This document shows, in pieces, positions 1-6,350 of a DNA stretch of 9,082 bases; the first letter of the stretch is position 1, and every line of letters starts with the position of its first letter. Source of the stretch: an uncultured Sphingorhabdus sp. Its GTDB lineage: Bacteria > Pseudomonadota > Alphaproteobacteria > Sphingomonadales > Sphingomonadaceae. A program made the position numbers and the translations under genes. The DNA is taken from positions 1 through 9,082 of the forward strand of contig CALMYW010000481.1 in assembly GCA_937873665.1 (NCBI GenBank). Direction: 5' to 3'. The notes below the pieces were generated by a model that did no database searches, was not told the origin of the DNA, and saw only the letters and a program-made list of their open reading frames with translations.

Positions 1-1572
1 GCGGCCAGTGTCATCAAGCAGTATGTGCAGGTCTATCGTCACTTCTTCGCCTGGCTTGGTGATGAAGCGCCCGAGTTGGCCGGCGTCAGCGACCTGCGCG
101 CAGTCCATATCGATGGGTTCGCCTCCGCGCTCGAACGGCGTGGCATAAGAGCGATTTACCGGCACATGACGGTCGGCAAGATCGTCAACACGCTACGTGC
201 GATCGAGGCAGACCAGCCCCATCGGATCATGCCCGACCTCCATGAGCGGCTGCGCTATACGCTGGCCACTTCTGCAGGGCGCTCGATTCCGCGCGATGCT
301 TACAGCCCATTTGTCGCCCGCGCGCTACGCGACGCGGCGCGGGCCGATGTAGAAGCGATGTTTCGCCGTATTGGCGCCGACGACCGCACTGATGAGGGCG
401 ATTCCGTAATCGTCAGAGCGCGCGCCGATGTCGAAGCGATCATCGCTCGGCATGGTGCCATCCTAACTGACCGCGTCGAGGTGCGCCGCCTCTATTTCAT
501 GCGCTTGCGGCGCGGCCTGCCGTTCAGCACGCTCATCGATGATCTTCATGGCCGGCATTACCTGCTCGCGCGTGATCTGCCGGCGCTGCTCGTGTTGCTC
601 ACGCTCGATACCGGTCTCGAGCCCGAGTGCCTGAAGGCGCTGAGCACAGATTGTCTCGCCAACCCCCATGCCGGCACGGTGGAGCTGCGCTATCTGAAGC
701 GCCGCGCTCGAGGCGACGAGCACAAGAGCATGCGCATTCGCGACGGCGGTGGCGGCACGCCCGGAGGGCTGATCCGTCGCCTGATCGACGTCACGGCGAC
801 TGCACGCAGGCATCTGACCGATGATCGTCTTTGGGTTTATCACAACGCTGGCGGCCTGCGGGCCGGTATCGGTCATCCAACAGAACGGATCGACGCCTGG
901 GTAGCACAACACGATATTGTTGATGATGACGGCAAGCCCCTCCACCTGGTGCTTTCCCGCCTCCGCAAGACCCACAAAGCGCTGTGGTACACCAAGACCG
1001 AAGGGCATATGACCCGCTTCGCGATCGGTCACACCCGCGAGGTCGCGGCGCGCCACTATGCTGATCTGTCGTCGCTTCGGCCCTTGCACGAGGCGGCCGT
1101 CGCCGACGCCTTTCGGGAAGCGGTCGCGACCGCAATGCCGACCATGCTTTCGCCCACCGCCGAGCAGGCGCTGCGCGAAGCGCCCGAACAGGCCGCGCCG
1201 CTGATGCCGCCGGATGCGGTGGGTCCGTTGCTCGACGGCGAACAGGATGTCTGGCTCGCCGCCTGCGCGGGCTTCCACAACAGTCCCTTCGCCGAGCCCG
1301 GTTCGCCCTGCGCTCAGCCGTTCTGGGGCTGCCTCGATTGTTCCAACGCCGTCATTACCGCGCGCAAGCTCCCCGCCATCCTCGCCTTCCTCGCATTCGT
1401 CGAAGAGCAGCGGCAGGGTCTGCCGGCGAGCGACTGGGTGGCCAAGTTCGGGCATGTCCATGCCCGCATCACTGCCCAAGTCCTGCCAGCGTTCTCCGAT
1501 GCTGTCATCGCTGATGCGCGCCGGCAGATGGGCGACGAGCGGCTCTACCTGCCGGCGGAGGCCCGCGCATGA
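1..1572 (+). CDS. Large tyrosine recombinase/integrase with Cys-rich tail, 5' end outside the window, degenerate active site
   Basis: The frame is open to the left edge. The first possible start is a GTG at 25, but it has no ribosome binding site and the residues before it continue a normal core-binding helix, so the real start is probably upstream. Numbering from that GTG (515 aa): N-terminal core-binding region about 1-185, catalytic domain about 190-350, linker, then a Cys cluster C414-x14-C429-x6-C436-x2-C439. The catalytic fold is recognisable: box I TGLEPECLKAL, K225, R314, H336 and Y345, with the usual 9-residue His-Tyr spacing. However, the box I Arg is Glu199 and the HxxR His is Ser311. 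The gene overlaps the next recombinase by ATGA. It may be a DNA-binding or structural partner of that protein rather than an independent recombinase; this is inference. The family resembles island and Tn554-type integrases; I cannot name it exactly. Confidence 0.85.
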   Translation, partial: AASVIKQYVQVYRHFFAWLGDEAPELAGVSDLRAVHIDGFASALERRGIRAIYRHMTVGKIVNTLRAIEADQPHRIMPDLHERLRYTLATSAGRSIPRDAYSPFVARALRDAARADVEAMFRRIGADDRTDEGDSVIVRARADVEAIIARHGAILTDRVEVRRLYFMRLRRGLPFSTLIDDLHGRHYLLARDLPALLVLLTLDTGLEPECLKALSTDCLANPHAGTVELRYLKRRARGDEHKSMRIRDGGGGTPGGLIRRLIDVTATARRHLTDDRLWVYHNAGGLRAGIGHPTERIDAWVAQHDIVDDDGKPLHLVLSRLRKTHKALWYTKTEGHMTRFAIGHTREVAARHYADLSSLRPLHEAAVADAFREAVATAMPTMLSPTAEQALREAPEQAAPLMPPDAVGPLLDGEQDVWLAACAGFHNSPFAEPGSPCAQPFWGCLDCSNAVITARKLPAILAFLAFVEEQRQGLPASDWVAKFGHVHARITAQVLPAFSDAVIADARRQMGDERLYLPAEARA

Positions 1573-3731
1573 CCATGCCCGCCCACGCCCAGGCGCCCGC
1601 CTTCGACGATCGCCCCGTGCTGGCGAGCGCGCCGCTCAAGGCGGGCCATGCCCGCGAGGAGCTGTCGCGCGTCGGCGACCCAAGCTGGGATCTCGGTCCC
1701 GCCGTCTTCCGGGAGAACGCCCGCCGCTGCCATGTCACCGTGCATTTCGACGTGCTCGAACATGCCGATATGCAGGCAGCGATGCGCGCCTATCTCTATG
1801 CCCGCCTCAACGTCGATCTTCCCGGTTTCCGCGCCAAGCTGCCGCCGGCGAGCATCCGACAGGCATTCAACCGCGCACGCCGGTTCTTTGCGTTCGCGCG
1901 GAAGCAGCTTGGGTGGCTCGACCTTGGCCGCATCGATCAGGCGTTGGTCGATGCTTATGCCCGCCACCTGCGGGATGATCCAGCACGGCGTCCCATCATC
2001 GTCGGCCAGCTCTTGCAGGTGGTCACCGATCTCTATCATCTCCGGGATCACCTGCCTGGAGGCGGTCTCGGATTCGAGCCGTGGGCCGGGCGAACGGCTG
2101 CGTGCGTGGCCGGATATCGGCATGTACGCGAGAACCGCACCCCACGCATGCCAGAGGCGATTGTCACGCCGCTGCTGGCTTGGTCGCTACGCTATATCAC
2201 GATCTTCGCGACCGATATTCTGGCGGCTCGGGCCGCGCTCGATCGGCTCGAGGCGCGCCGCGCTCGGCTGCTCGCCGCCGAACGCGGGCTGCCTGACGCA
2301 GAGCGCCGCCGTCGGCAGTGCTCGCGCCTCGAGCGCTATCTCGCGCGCCGAGCTCGGCAAGGACGCGGTGTCCCGATCTGGACGACTGCACACAACGGCG
2401 TCACGCGCATCGATCCCCACACCGGAGAAGCGACCCCGCCGATCAATGCCCATCTCCTCCATCTGCATGCCGGCATCGACGCCATCGCCGAGCCGGCTAT
2501 GCATCTCATGCTCACTACCGGCGCGCCGGATATCATTCGCGAAGCCGTTGCATCGCTCGGGACTGAGGTCGGCGGTATGGATACGCCGATCTCGAACGAT
2601 CCCGGGAGCGGTCGGCCATGGCGTGCCCGCTTCGACGTGAAGACCCTGGCGATCGAGGAGAGGATGCTGCAGGCGGCCGCCTATGTCGTCTGCGCCTATC
2701 TGACCGGCATGCGTGACTGCGAGGTGCAGGCGATGCGGCGCGGTTGCCTCTCGACCGCGCGCAGCGAAGATGGTCTGGTCGAACGGCAGCGCGTCCGGTC
2801 GACCCTCTACAAGGGTAGGTCGAGCATCGGCGAGACGGCGAGCTGGGTAACGATCGAACCGGTCGCCGAGGCGATCGCGGTGCTCGAACGACTATCGGAA
2901 CGGGCGGCGCGGAAGACCGGCAGCGACACGCTTTGGCCAGTGCTGCGCCCCGGCGCCGTCACCAAGACGCATCTGTCGAGCGAGGTGGTCCGTCAGCTCA
3001 ACACCTTCCGCGATCACCTCAACACTGCTTTCGGCAGCCCCGATATGCCGATCATCCCGCCCGGTCCCGATGGCAAGTCGTGGCGCATCACGACGCGGCA
3101 GTTCCGGCGCACGATCGCGTGGCACATCGCCAACCGTCCGTTCGGCACCATCGCCGGCATGATCCAGTATAAGCACGCCTCGGTCGCCGCGTTCGAAGGC
3201 TATGCCGGGACCAGCGCATCGGGGTTTCGCGCCGAGGTCGAGGCGCAGCGCCGGCTCGGTCAGATTGACGATCTGCTGGACTATTTCGACCGGCGGCAGG
3301 GCGGCGCATCGCTCGGTGGTCCGGCGGGACCGCGCATCGCTCGGGCCCTCGACCATGCCGCCGATAAGCTCGGGCCATTGCCCGCCATGATCGCCGATCG
3401 CGCCCGCCTGCGCGGCATACTCGCCAGCGTCGCGCGCACCTTCCATGTCGGACCGCTCGCGGATTGCTTCTTCGATCCCGCGACCGCGCTCTGCCTCAAG
3501 CGCGTGACGAGCCCCGATTCCGCACAACCGCTCACCGCCCTGTGCGAGCCGACCCGCTGTCCCAACGCCTGCATCACCGCCCACCATAGGCCCGCGTGGG
3601 AGCGCGCGGCGGCCGATGCCAGGGCGCACTTACGCGAACGGCGCATCTCCGATCTTCAGCGCCGGGCGCTCCGGCGCGAGCTCGACCGCCTGACCACGGT
3701 GATTGCCGGGATCGATCCTCCCGCGCCGTAA
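1569..3731 (+). CDS. Large (720 aa) tyrosine recombinase/integrase with Cys/His-rich C-terminal tail
   Basis: Start at ATG 1569, preceded by GGAGG (1557-1561) and overlapping the upstream stop by ATGA. Residues 1-360 form a long N-terminal region. It includes an Arg/Glu-rich, probably helical segment at about 218-266. The catalytic domain spans about 360-550, with R382 in TGMRDCE, K415, R510-x-x-R513 (Arg in place of the usual His), H536 and the nucleophile candidate Y545 in FEGYAG. The set is therefore nearly complete and probably active. The tail holds C633, C642, C659, C664, C668 and H672/H673, a likely metal-binding cluster. At 720 aa it is about twice the size of XerC/D-type enzymes and closest in architecture to TnpB-like recombinases of Tn554-type elements (inference from layout). 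With the upstream gene it probably forms the integration/excision operon of the surrounding element. Confidence 0.9.
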   Translation: MTMPAHAQAPAFDDRPVLASAPLKAGHAREELSRVGDPSWDLGPAVFRENARRCHVTVHFDVLEHADMQAAMRAYLYARLNVDLPGFRAKLPPASIRQAFNRARRFFAFARKQLGWLDLGRIDQALVDAYARHLRDDPARRPIIVGQLLQVVTDLYHLRDHLPGGGLGFEPWAGRTAACVAGYRHVRENRTPRMPEAIVTPLLAWSLRYITIFATDILAARAALDRLEARRARLLAAERGLPDAERRRRQCSRLERYLARRARQGRGVPIWTTAHNGVTRIDPHTGEATPPINAHLLHLHAGIDAIAEPAMHLMLTTGAPDIIREAVASLGTEVGGMDTPISNDPGSGRPWRARFDVKTLAIEERMLQAAAYVVCAYLTGMRDCEVQAMRRGCLSTARSEDGLVERQRVRSTLYKGRSSIGETASWVTIEPVAEAIAVLERLSERAARKTGSDTLWPVLRPGAVTKTHLSSEVVRQLNTFRDHLNTAFGSPDMPIIPPGPDGKSWRITTRQFRRTIAWHIANRPFGTIAGMIQYKHASVAAFEGYAGTSASGFRAEVEAQRRLGQIDDLLDYFDRRQGGASLGGPAGPRIARALDHAADKLGPLPAMIADRARLRGILASVARTFHVGPLADCFFDPATALCLKRVTSPDSAQPLTALCEPTRCPNACITAHHRPAWERAAADARAHLRERRISDLQRRALRRELDRLTTVIAGIDPPAP

Positions 3732-3901
3732 ACCACCCCGGCTGTTGGCGGCAGGCCTGCGCCGGTCGGCGCGCCCGCGCAACGGCTTTGCCGTCCTTCG
3801 CTTCGCTGCGGCCCTGACGGGTGCGCGAGCCCCCCTGTGCCCGGCGCGATCGGGCCTCCGCCGCCGGGGATGGTCCCCGGCGCGAGTACGGAGAACAGAT
3901 C
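3732..3901. other. Intergenic leader between integrase operon and ardC
   Basis: A 170-bp GC-rich gap. I see no credible gene in it. It ends with a perfect hairpin (3862-3882) and the ardC ribosome binding site. No clear sigma-70 promoter is visible, so ardC may be read from the integrase operon or from a weak local promoter. Confidence 0.5.
3862..3882. repeat. Perfect 9-bp inverted repeat with 3-nt loop upstream of ardC
   Basis: CGCCGGGGA and its exact complement TCCCCGGCG are separated by TGG, ending 19 bp before the ardC start. There is no following T-run, so it is not a canonical terminator. It could be an RNA hairpin in the leader or an operator for a dimeric repressor. Confidence 0.55.
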
Positions 3902-4768
3902 ATGTCAGCCTCACAACGCTCAGACGTCTATGCTCGCGTCACGCAAGCGATCGTCGACGCCATCGAAGCCGGCACCGGCACCTGGTGCATGCCGTGGCAT
4001 CATTCCGGCGCCGACGTCACCCGCCCGACCAACGTCGCCAGCGGCAAGCCCTATCGCGGCATAAATACGGTCTCACTCTGGGCGGCCGCCTATGGCAGCG
4101 GCTATGCGAGCGGGGTCTGGGGCACCTATCGCCAGTGGCAGGCGCTCGGCGCGCAGGTCCGCAAGGGCGAGCACGCTAGCCTCGGCGTCCTCTGGAAGGA
4201 GTTTCGCGCGAAGGGCGACGAAGCCAGCGACGATGATGGCGACCACCAACGGCTTTTCGCCAAGGCGTTCAGCCTGTTCAACGCCGATCAGGTCGATGGC
4301 TATGCGCCCGAACCGGGGCCGGTCCTGCCCGAGAACGAACGCCTCGCCGCTGCCGAAGCCTTCATCGCCGCGCTCGGCATCGATACCGTCTACGGCTCGG
4401 CCAGCGCCTATTATCACATCGCCGAAGACCGCATCCACATGCCGGATTTCAGCGCCTTCCACGACGCTAACGGCTTCTACGCCACCCATATTCACGAGGC
4501 CGCTCATGCCAGTGGCGCAGCCCACCGGCTCGACCGGGATTTCAGCGCCAAGTGGACCAGGCACGCGCTCGCGATGGAGGAAGCGACCGCCGAGCTGACC
4601 GCATCGTTCCTGCTCGCCGATCTCGGGATCGCCCACGAACCGCGACCGGATCACGCGGCCTATATCGCTTCCTGGCTCTCGCTGCTCAAGGACGAGCCCC
4701 GGGCGATCTTCACCGCGGCGAGCAAGGCGCAGGCGGCCGCCGACTGGATGCACGCCCAGCAGCCATGA
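3902..4768 (+). CDS. ardC: ArdC-type antirestriction protein (ssDNA-binding domain plus zincin-like metallopeptidase domain)
   Basis: The start ATG 3902 has GGAG 8 nt upstream. A longer frame from 3821 lacks such a site, and its first 27 residues look non-coding. The product is 288 aa, the usual ArdC size. Residues 1-130 match the ArdC N-terminal ssDNA-binding domain, with TWCMPWH near 27-33, GKPYRGINTVSLW near 48-60 and TYRQWQALGAQVRKGE near 75-90. The C-terminal domain carries the HEAAH zinc motif (H198, E199, H202), a following acidic helix EEATAEL (226-232) likely to supply the third ligand, and a closing SWLSLLKDEPRAIF / AASKAQAAADW segment. Known ArdC proteins act in the cytoplasm and protect incoming element DNA from host restriction during conjugative establishment. 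The position beside integrase genes fits that role. All expected motifs are present, so the gene appears intact. Confidence 0.93.
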   Translation: MSASQRSDVYARVTQAIVDAIEAGTGTWCMPWHHSGADVTRPTNVASGKPYRGINTVSLWAAAYGSGYASGVWGTYRQWQALGAQVRKGEHASLGVLWKEFRAKGDEASDDDGDHQRLFAKAFSLFNADQVDGYAPEPGPVLPENERLAAAEAFIAALGIDTVYGSASAYYHIAEDRIHMPDFSAFHDANGFYATHIHEAAHASGAAHRLDRDFSAKWTRHALAMEEATAELTASFLLADLGIAHEPRPDHAAYIASWLSLLKDEPRAIFTAASKAQAAADWMHAQQP

Positions 4769-4823
4769 TCCAGCAGCGACCAAGGCTGAGCGGCCGATCC
4801 CTCGCGGGCTCGGCCGCTTCGTC

Positions 4824-4934
4824 ATGCACGGCGATGCGCGCAGCTTCGCCCGCTTACCAGCGGACGCCGCAGGCGCGGCGGCGCTGATTTTTCGGGCCTC
4901 CCTCGATGCGGGTCTGGTCGGCGCTCCCTGCTAG
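4824..4934 (+). other. Possible small ORF or decayed gene fragment (36 codons)
   Basis: This frame is open from the end of ardC (about 4767) to TAG 4932-4934. It has G-rich first and GC-rich third codon positions, and the product MHGDARSFARLPADAAG... reads like real protein. The ATG at 4824 lacks a ribosome binding site, and upstream in the frame there is no start. It may be the remains of a gene once coupled to ardC, or chance in GC-rich DNA. I do not recognise a family. Confidence 0.2.
4865..4892 (+). terminator. Weak candidate intrinsic terminator after ardC
   Basis: The stem CGCCGC (4865-4870) / GCGGCG (4875-4880) with a 4-nt loop is followed, after 7 nt, by five T (4888-4892). It lies about 100 bp past the ardC stop. 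The gap between stem and T-run weakens the call. Confidence 0.25.
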
Positions 4935-5002
4935 GCCCGCCACGGCGCGCCGCAAGCCCGGCTTCGCCGAGCTGCTCCATTTCATTTCGCCCCTCCAGGT
5001 GC

Positions 5003-5023
5003 GGCCCGCCGCTTGCGCGGGCC
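5003..5023. repeat. 7-bp inverted repeat
   Basis: GGCCCGC (5003-5009) and GCGGGCC (5017-5023) are perfect complements with a 7-nt loop. In such GC-rich DNA this may have no function. Confidence 0.3.
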
Positions 5024-5046
5024 TCTCCGGTCGTTCTCGCCGCCCA

Positions 5047-5076
5047 CCCCCGCCTCGGGGGAGCCATGGGGTTTTT
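5047..5076 (+). terminator. Weak hairpin with downstream T-run
   Basis: The stem CCCCCG (5047-5052) / CGGGGG (5056-5061) with a 3-nt loop has a T5 run at 5072-5076. The T-run starts 10 nt after the stem, further than usual, so this is only a possible terminator. Confidence 0.2.
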
Positions 5077-5096
5077 GGGCAGTGCTGGAGGCACCG

Positions 5097-5285
5097 ATGG
5101 TTTTCACCTTCCAACCGCCATTTTTTGCTGGACTGTCAGGATATGTGGCCGAAATGGCGGGCGCCTTCATCTGCGCGGCGCTCGGCATCGTACCGGGCGT
5201 CCGCCATGCCGACTATATTGGTTCGTGGATGAAGTTATGCTCACCTCGGCATAACTTGAGTAATCGCGAGGTGTCGATAATGTGA
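5097..5285 (+). pseudogene. Remnant of a second ArdC-like (zincin metallopeptidase) gene, truncated at both ends
   Basis: The frame from ATG 5097, with GGAGG at 5087-5091, encodes 62 residues. Codons at about 5145-5237 (VAEMAGAFICAALGI, then RHADYIGSWMKL) match the C-terminal segment of ArdC-like proteins; compare AELTASFLLADLGI and HAAYIASWLSLL in the intact ardC upstream. The ssDNA-binding domain and the HExxH motif are absent. Similarity stops at about 5237, where the family normally continues with a KDD/KDE-RAIF segment. Here the frame instead runs through a palindrome into the inverted repeat of the RIT element, which supplies the stop TGA 5283-5285. The first 15 or so residues do not match the family. 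It is read as a gene already deleted at its 5' side and then interrupted by the RIT. The ribosome binding site means a short peptide could still be made. Confidence 0.6.
5232..5257. repeat. Palindrome with 8-bp spacer, candidate recombinase core site
   Basis: AAGTTATGC (5232-5240) and GCATAACTT (5249-5257) are perfect 9-bp complements around the 8-bp spacer TCACCTCG. This is the geometry of a tyrosine-recombinase crossover site. It sits 3 bp outside the left terminal repeat, at the point where ArdC similarity ends. The CACCTCG of the spacer recurs in the RIT terminal repeat (inverted at 5267-5273, direct at 9070-9076). No T-run follows on either strand, so a terminator is unlikely. Confidence 0.5.
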
Positions 5286-5296
5286 AGGAACGCGGC
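5261..5296 (+). repeat. RIT left terminal inverted repeat (36 bp)
   Basis: It begins TAATCGCGAGGTGTCGATAA and ends GAACGCGGC. It is the exact reverse complement of 9047-9082 with no mismatch; identity breaks at 5297. Beyond the 36 bp, TCCGC at offset 50 is also shared in register by both ends. Confidence 0.95.
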
Positions 5297-5328
5297 CAGA
5301 TTGGTGGTTTTCCGCAGTCTTCTGCGCA

Positions 5329-5347
5329 CGTTCCTCCTCATTATTTC
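5329..5347 (-). repeat. Inner inverted copy of terminal-repeat core, left end
   Basis: Positions 5329-5344 match the complement of the terminal repeat core (5277-5292) at 14 of 16 bases. The CATTATTTC at 5339-5347 is also found at the right end. It overlaps the first base pairs of the ritC stop region and is probably a second recombinase-binding site. Confidence 0.6.
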
Positions 5348-6350
5348 AGAGCGTGTCGAGCCAGGCGAGCACGCTGGTATCGCGCTTCCATGACGGCTGC
5401 CGGCCCGGTGTCACGGGTACGCCGACCTGCTCCAGGGCCTTTCGCTTCGTTTCGAGGTTGGCCCTGGCATAGTGGTTGGTCGTGTCGAGGCTCACGTGGC
5501 CGAGCCAGCTGCGGATGACGGTGACGTCGACGCCCGCCGATATAAGGTGCACGGCGGTGGCGTGCCGGAAGGCGTGGGGTGTCACATGCTTGTCGCGGAG
5601 CGTTGGCGTGGTCTCGGTCGCCGTCTTCACGTAGCCCGCAAGTTTGAACCGGACCCCCGAGGCGCTGAGCGGTTCGCCATAGCGGTTGACGAACAGCCGC
5701 TGGTCCGGCGCTCGTGGCTGCCGTTTGAGCAGCTTCTTCAACAACATCGCGGTTTCCGGCCAGAGCGGGCAGATGCGTTCCTTCCGGCCCTTGCCGGTCA
5801 GGCGCACGCAGCTCGGGCTTTCGAACCGGATCGCTTCGGGGCACAGGTCGAGCGCTTCCTGGATCCGCGCGCCGCTGTTGTAGAGGAACGAGAGCAGTGC
5901 GTGATCGCGCATGCCTTCAATCGTCGAACGGTCAGGCTGGGCGAGGATCGCCGTCACTTCCCTCGGGTCGAGGTAGCATGGTTCCGATACCGGCGCGCGC
6001 TTGATCGGGATGTTGAGGATTTCGACGCATTGCGCGATCGATCCGGGATCCTTGGTCGCCACGAAGTGGAAGAAGCTGCGGATCGCGGCAAGCCTACAGT
6101 TGCGCGTGCCGATCGTGCCCCCGCGTTCATGCTCGGCGTGACCAAGGAACGCGATGACCTCGCCGGCAACAAGATCGGCCAGCGTGATCATCGCTACCTT
6201 CTTCCCCGCGCGCTGGGCGACGAACCGAAGGAACAACCGCCAGGTGTCGCGGTATGATCGGACCGTGTGGACGGATGCATTGCGTTGCTCGACCATCCAT
6301 TCGTAGAAGAACGCGCGCATCAAGTCCGGGAACCGGTTGGCCTTGCTCAT
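5346..6350 (-). CDS. ritC: RIT element tyrosine recombinase C (third gene of the trio)
   Basis: 334 aa from ATG 6350, chosen over an upstream in-frame start at 6533. It is preceded by AGGAGG (6358-6363) and overlaps the ritB stop by ATGA, while the longer form would run 187 bp into ritB. Residues 1-115 form a SAM-like core-binding domain (VHTVRSYRDTWRLFLRF); 125-305 form the catalytic domain. Active-site residues are R162 in NSGARIQEAL, K187 in LTGKGRKER, H259 and R262 in TPHAFRHA, H285 in WLGH and nucleophile Y294 in TNHYARA. All are present, so it should be catalytically competent. It is the most XerC/D-like and shortest of the three. Known RIT systems keep all three proteins together, implying a joint complex acting on the element ends; the exact division of labour is not known from sequence. 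The symbol follows gene order in the operon. Confidence 0.92.
   Translation of the reverse strand: MSKANRFPDLMRAFFYEWMVEQRNASVHTVRSYRDTWRLFLRFVAQRAGKKVAMITLADLVAGEVIAFLGHAEHERGGTIGTRNCRLAAIRSFFHFVATKDPGSIAQCVEILNIPIKRAPVSEPCYLDPREVTAILAQPDRSTIEGMRDHALLSFLYNSGARIQEALDLCPEAIRFESPSCVRLTGKGRKERICPLWPETAMLLKKLLKRQPRAPDQRLFVNRYGEPLSASGVRFKLAGYVKTATETTPTLRDKHVTPHAFRHATAVHLISAGVDVTVIRSWLGHVSLDTTNHYARANLETKRKALEQVGVPVTPGRQPSWKRDTSVLAWLDTL

Larger units (their letters stand above)
4769..5096. other. Gene-poor region downstream of ardC with several hairpins
   Basis: No convincing gene. A 40-codon frame starts at ATG 4765 with an ATGA overlap on the ardC stop, but its Arg/Ser/Ala-rich product looks like a shadow frame. 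Another frame, open through 4767-4934, has more coding-like base use (see separate entry). Hairpins occur at 4865-4880, 5003-5023 and 5047-5061. Confidence 0.4.

Noticed and set aside
25..27. GTG 25 as the true start of the first recombinase
   Set aside because: No ribosome site; in-frame residues before it continue the core-binding helix, so the gene likely starts upstream.
463..1479. Long minus-strand reading frame (338 codons) opposite the first recombinase
   Set aside because: Its product is low in recognisable motifs, it lies fully antisense to a clear recombinase, and long antisense frames are expected in GC-rich genes.
1545..2123. Minus-strand frame across the junction of the two left recombinases
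   Set aside because: Antisense to two supported genes; no domain signal.
2892..3629. Minus-strand reading frame (245 codons) opposite the second recombinase
   Set aside because: Mirror frame of a well-supported gene; Arg/Gly/Ala-rich product without motifs or a ribosome site.
5232..5257. The 9-8-9 palindrome as loxP- or dif-like site
   Set aside because: Only the geometry matches; arm sequences do not follow loxP, and the arm order is the reverse of dif. Kept only as a generic candidate core site.
5232..5257. The same palindrome as transcription terminator of ritABC
   Set aside because: No T-run on the minus strand after the stem, and a long 8-nt loop.
5472..6257. Plus-strand frame (261 codons) opposite ritC
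   Set aside because: Shadow of ritC, which has a complete active site and ribosome binding site.
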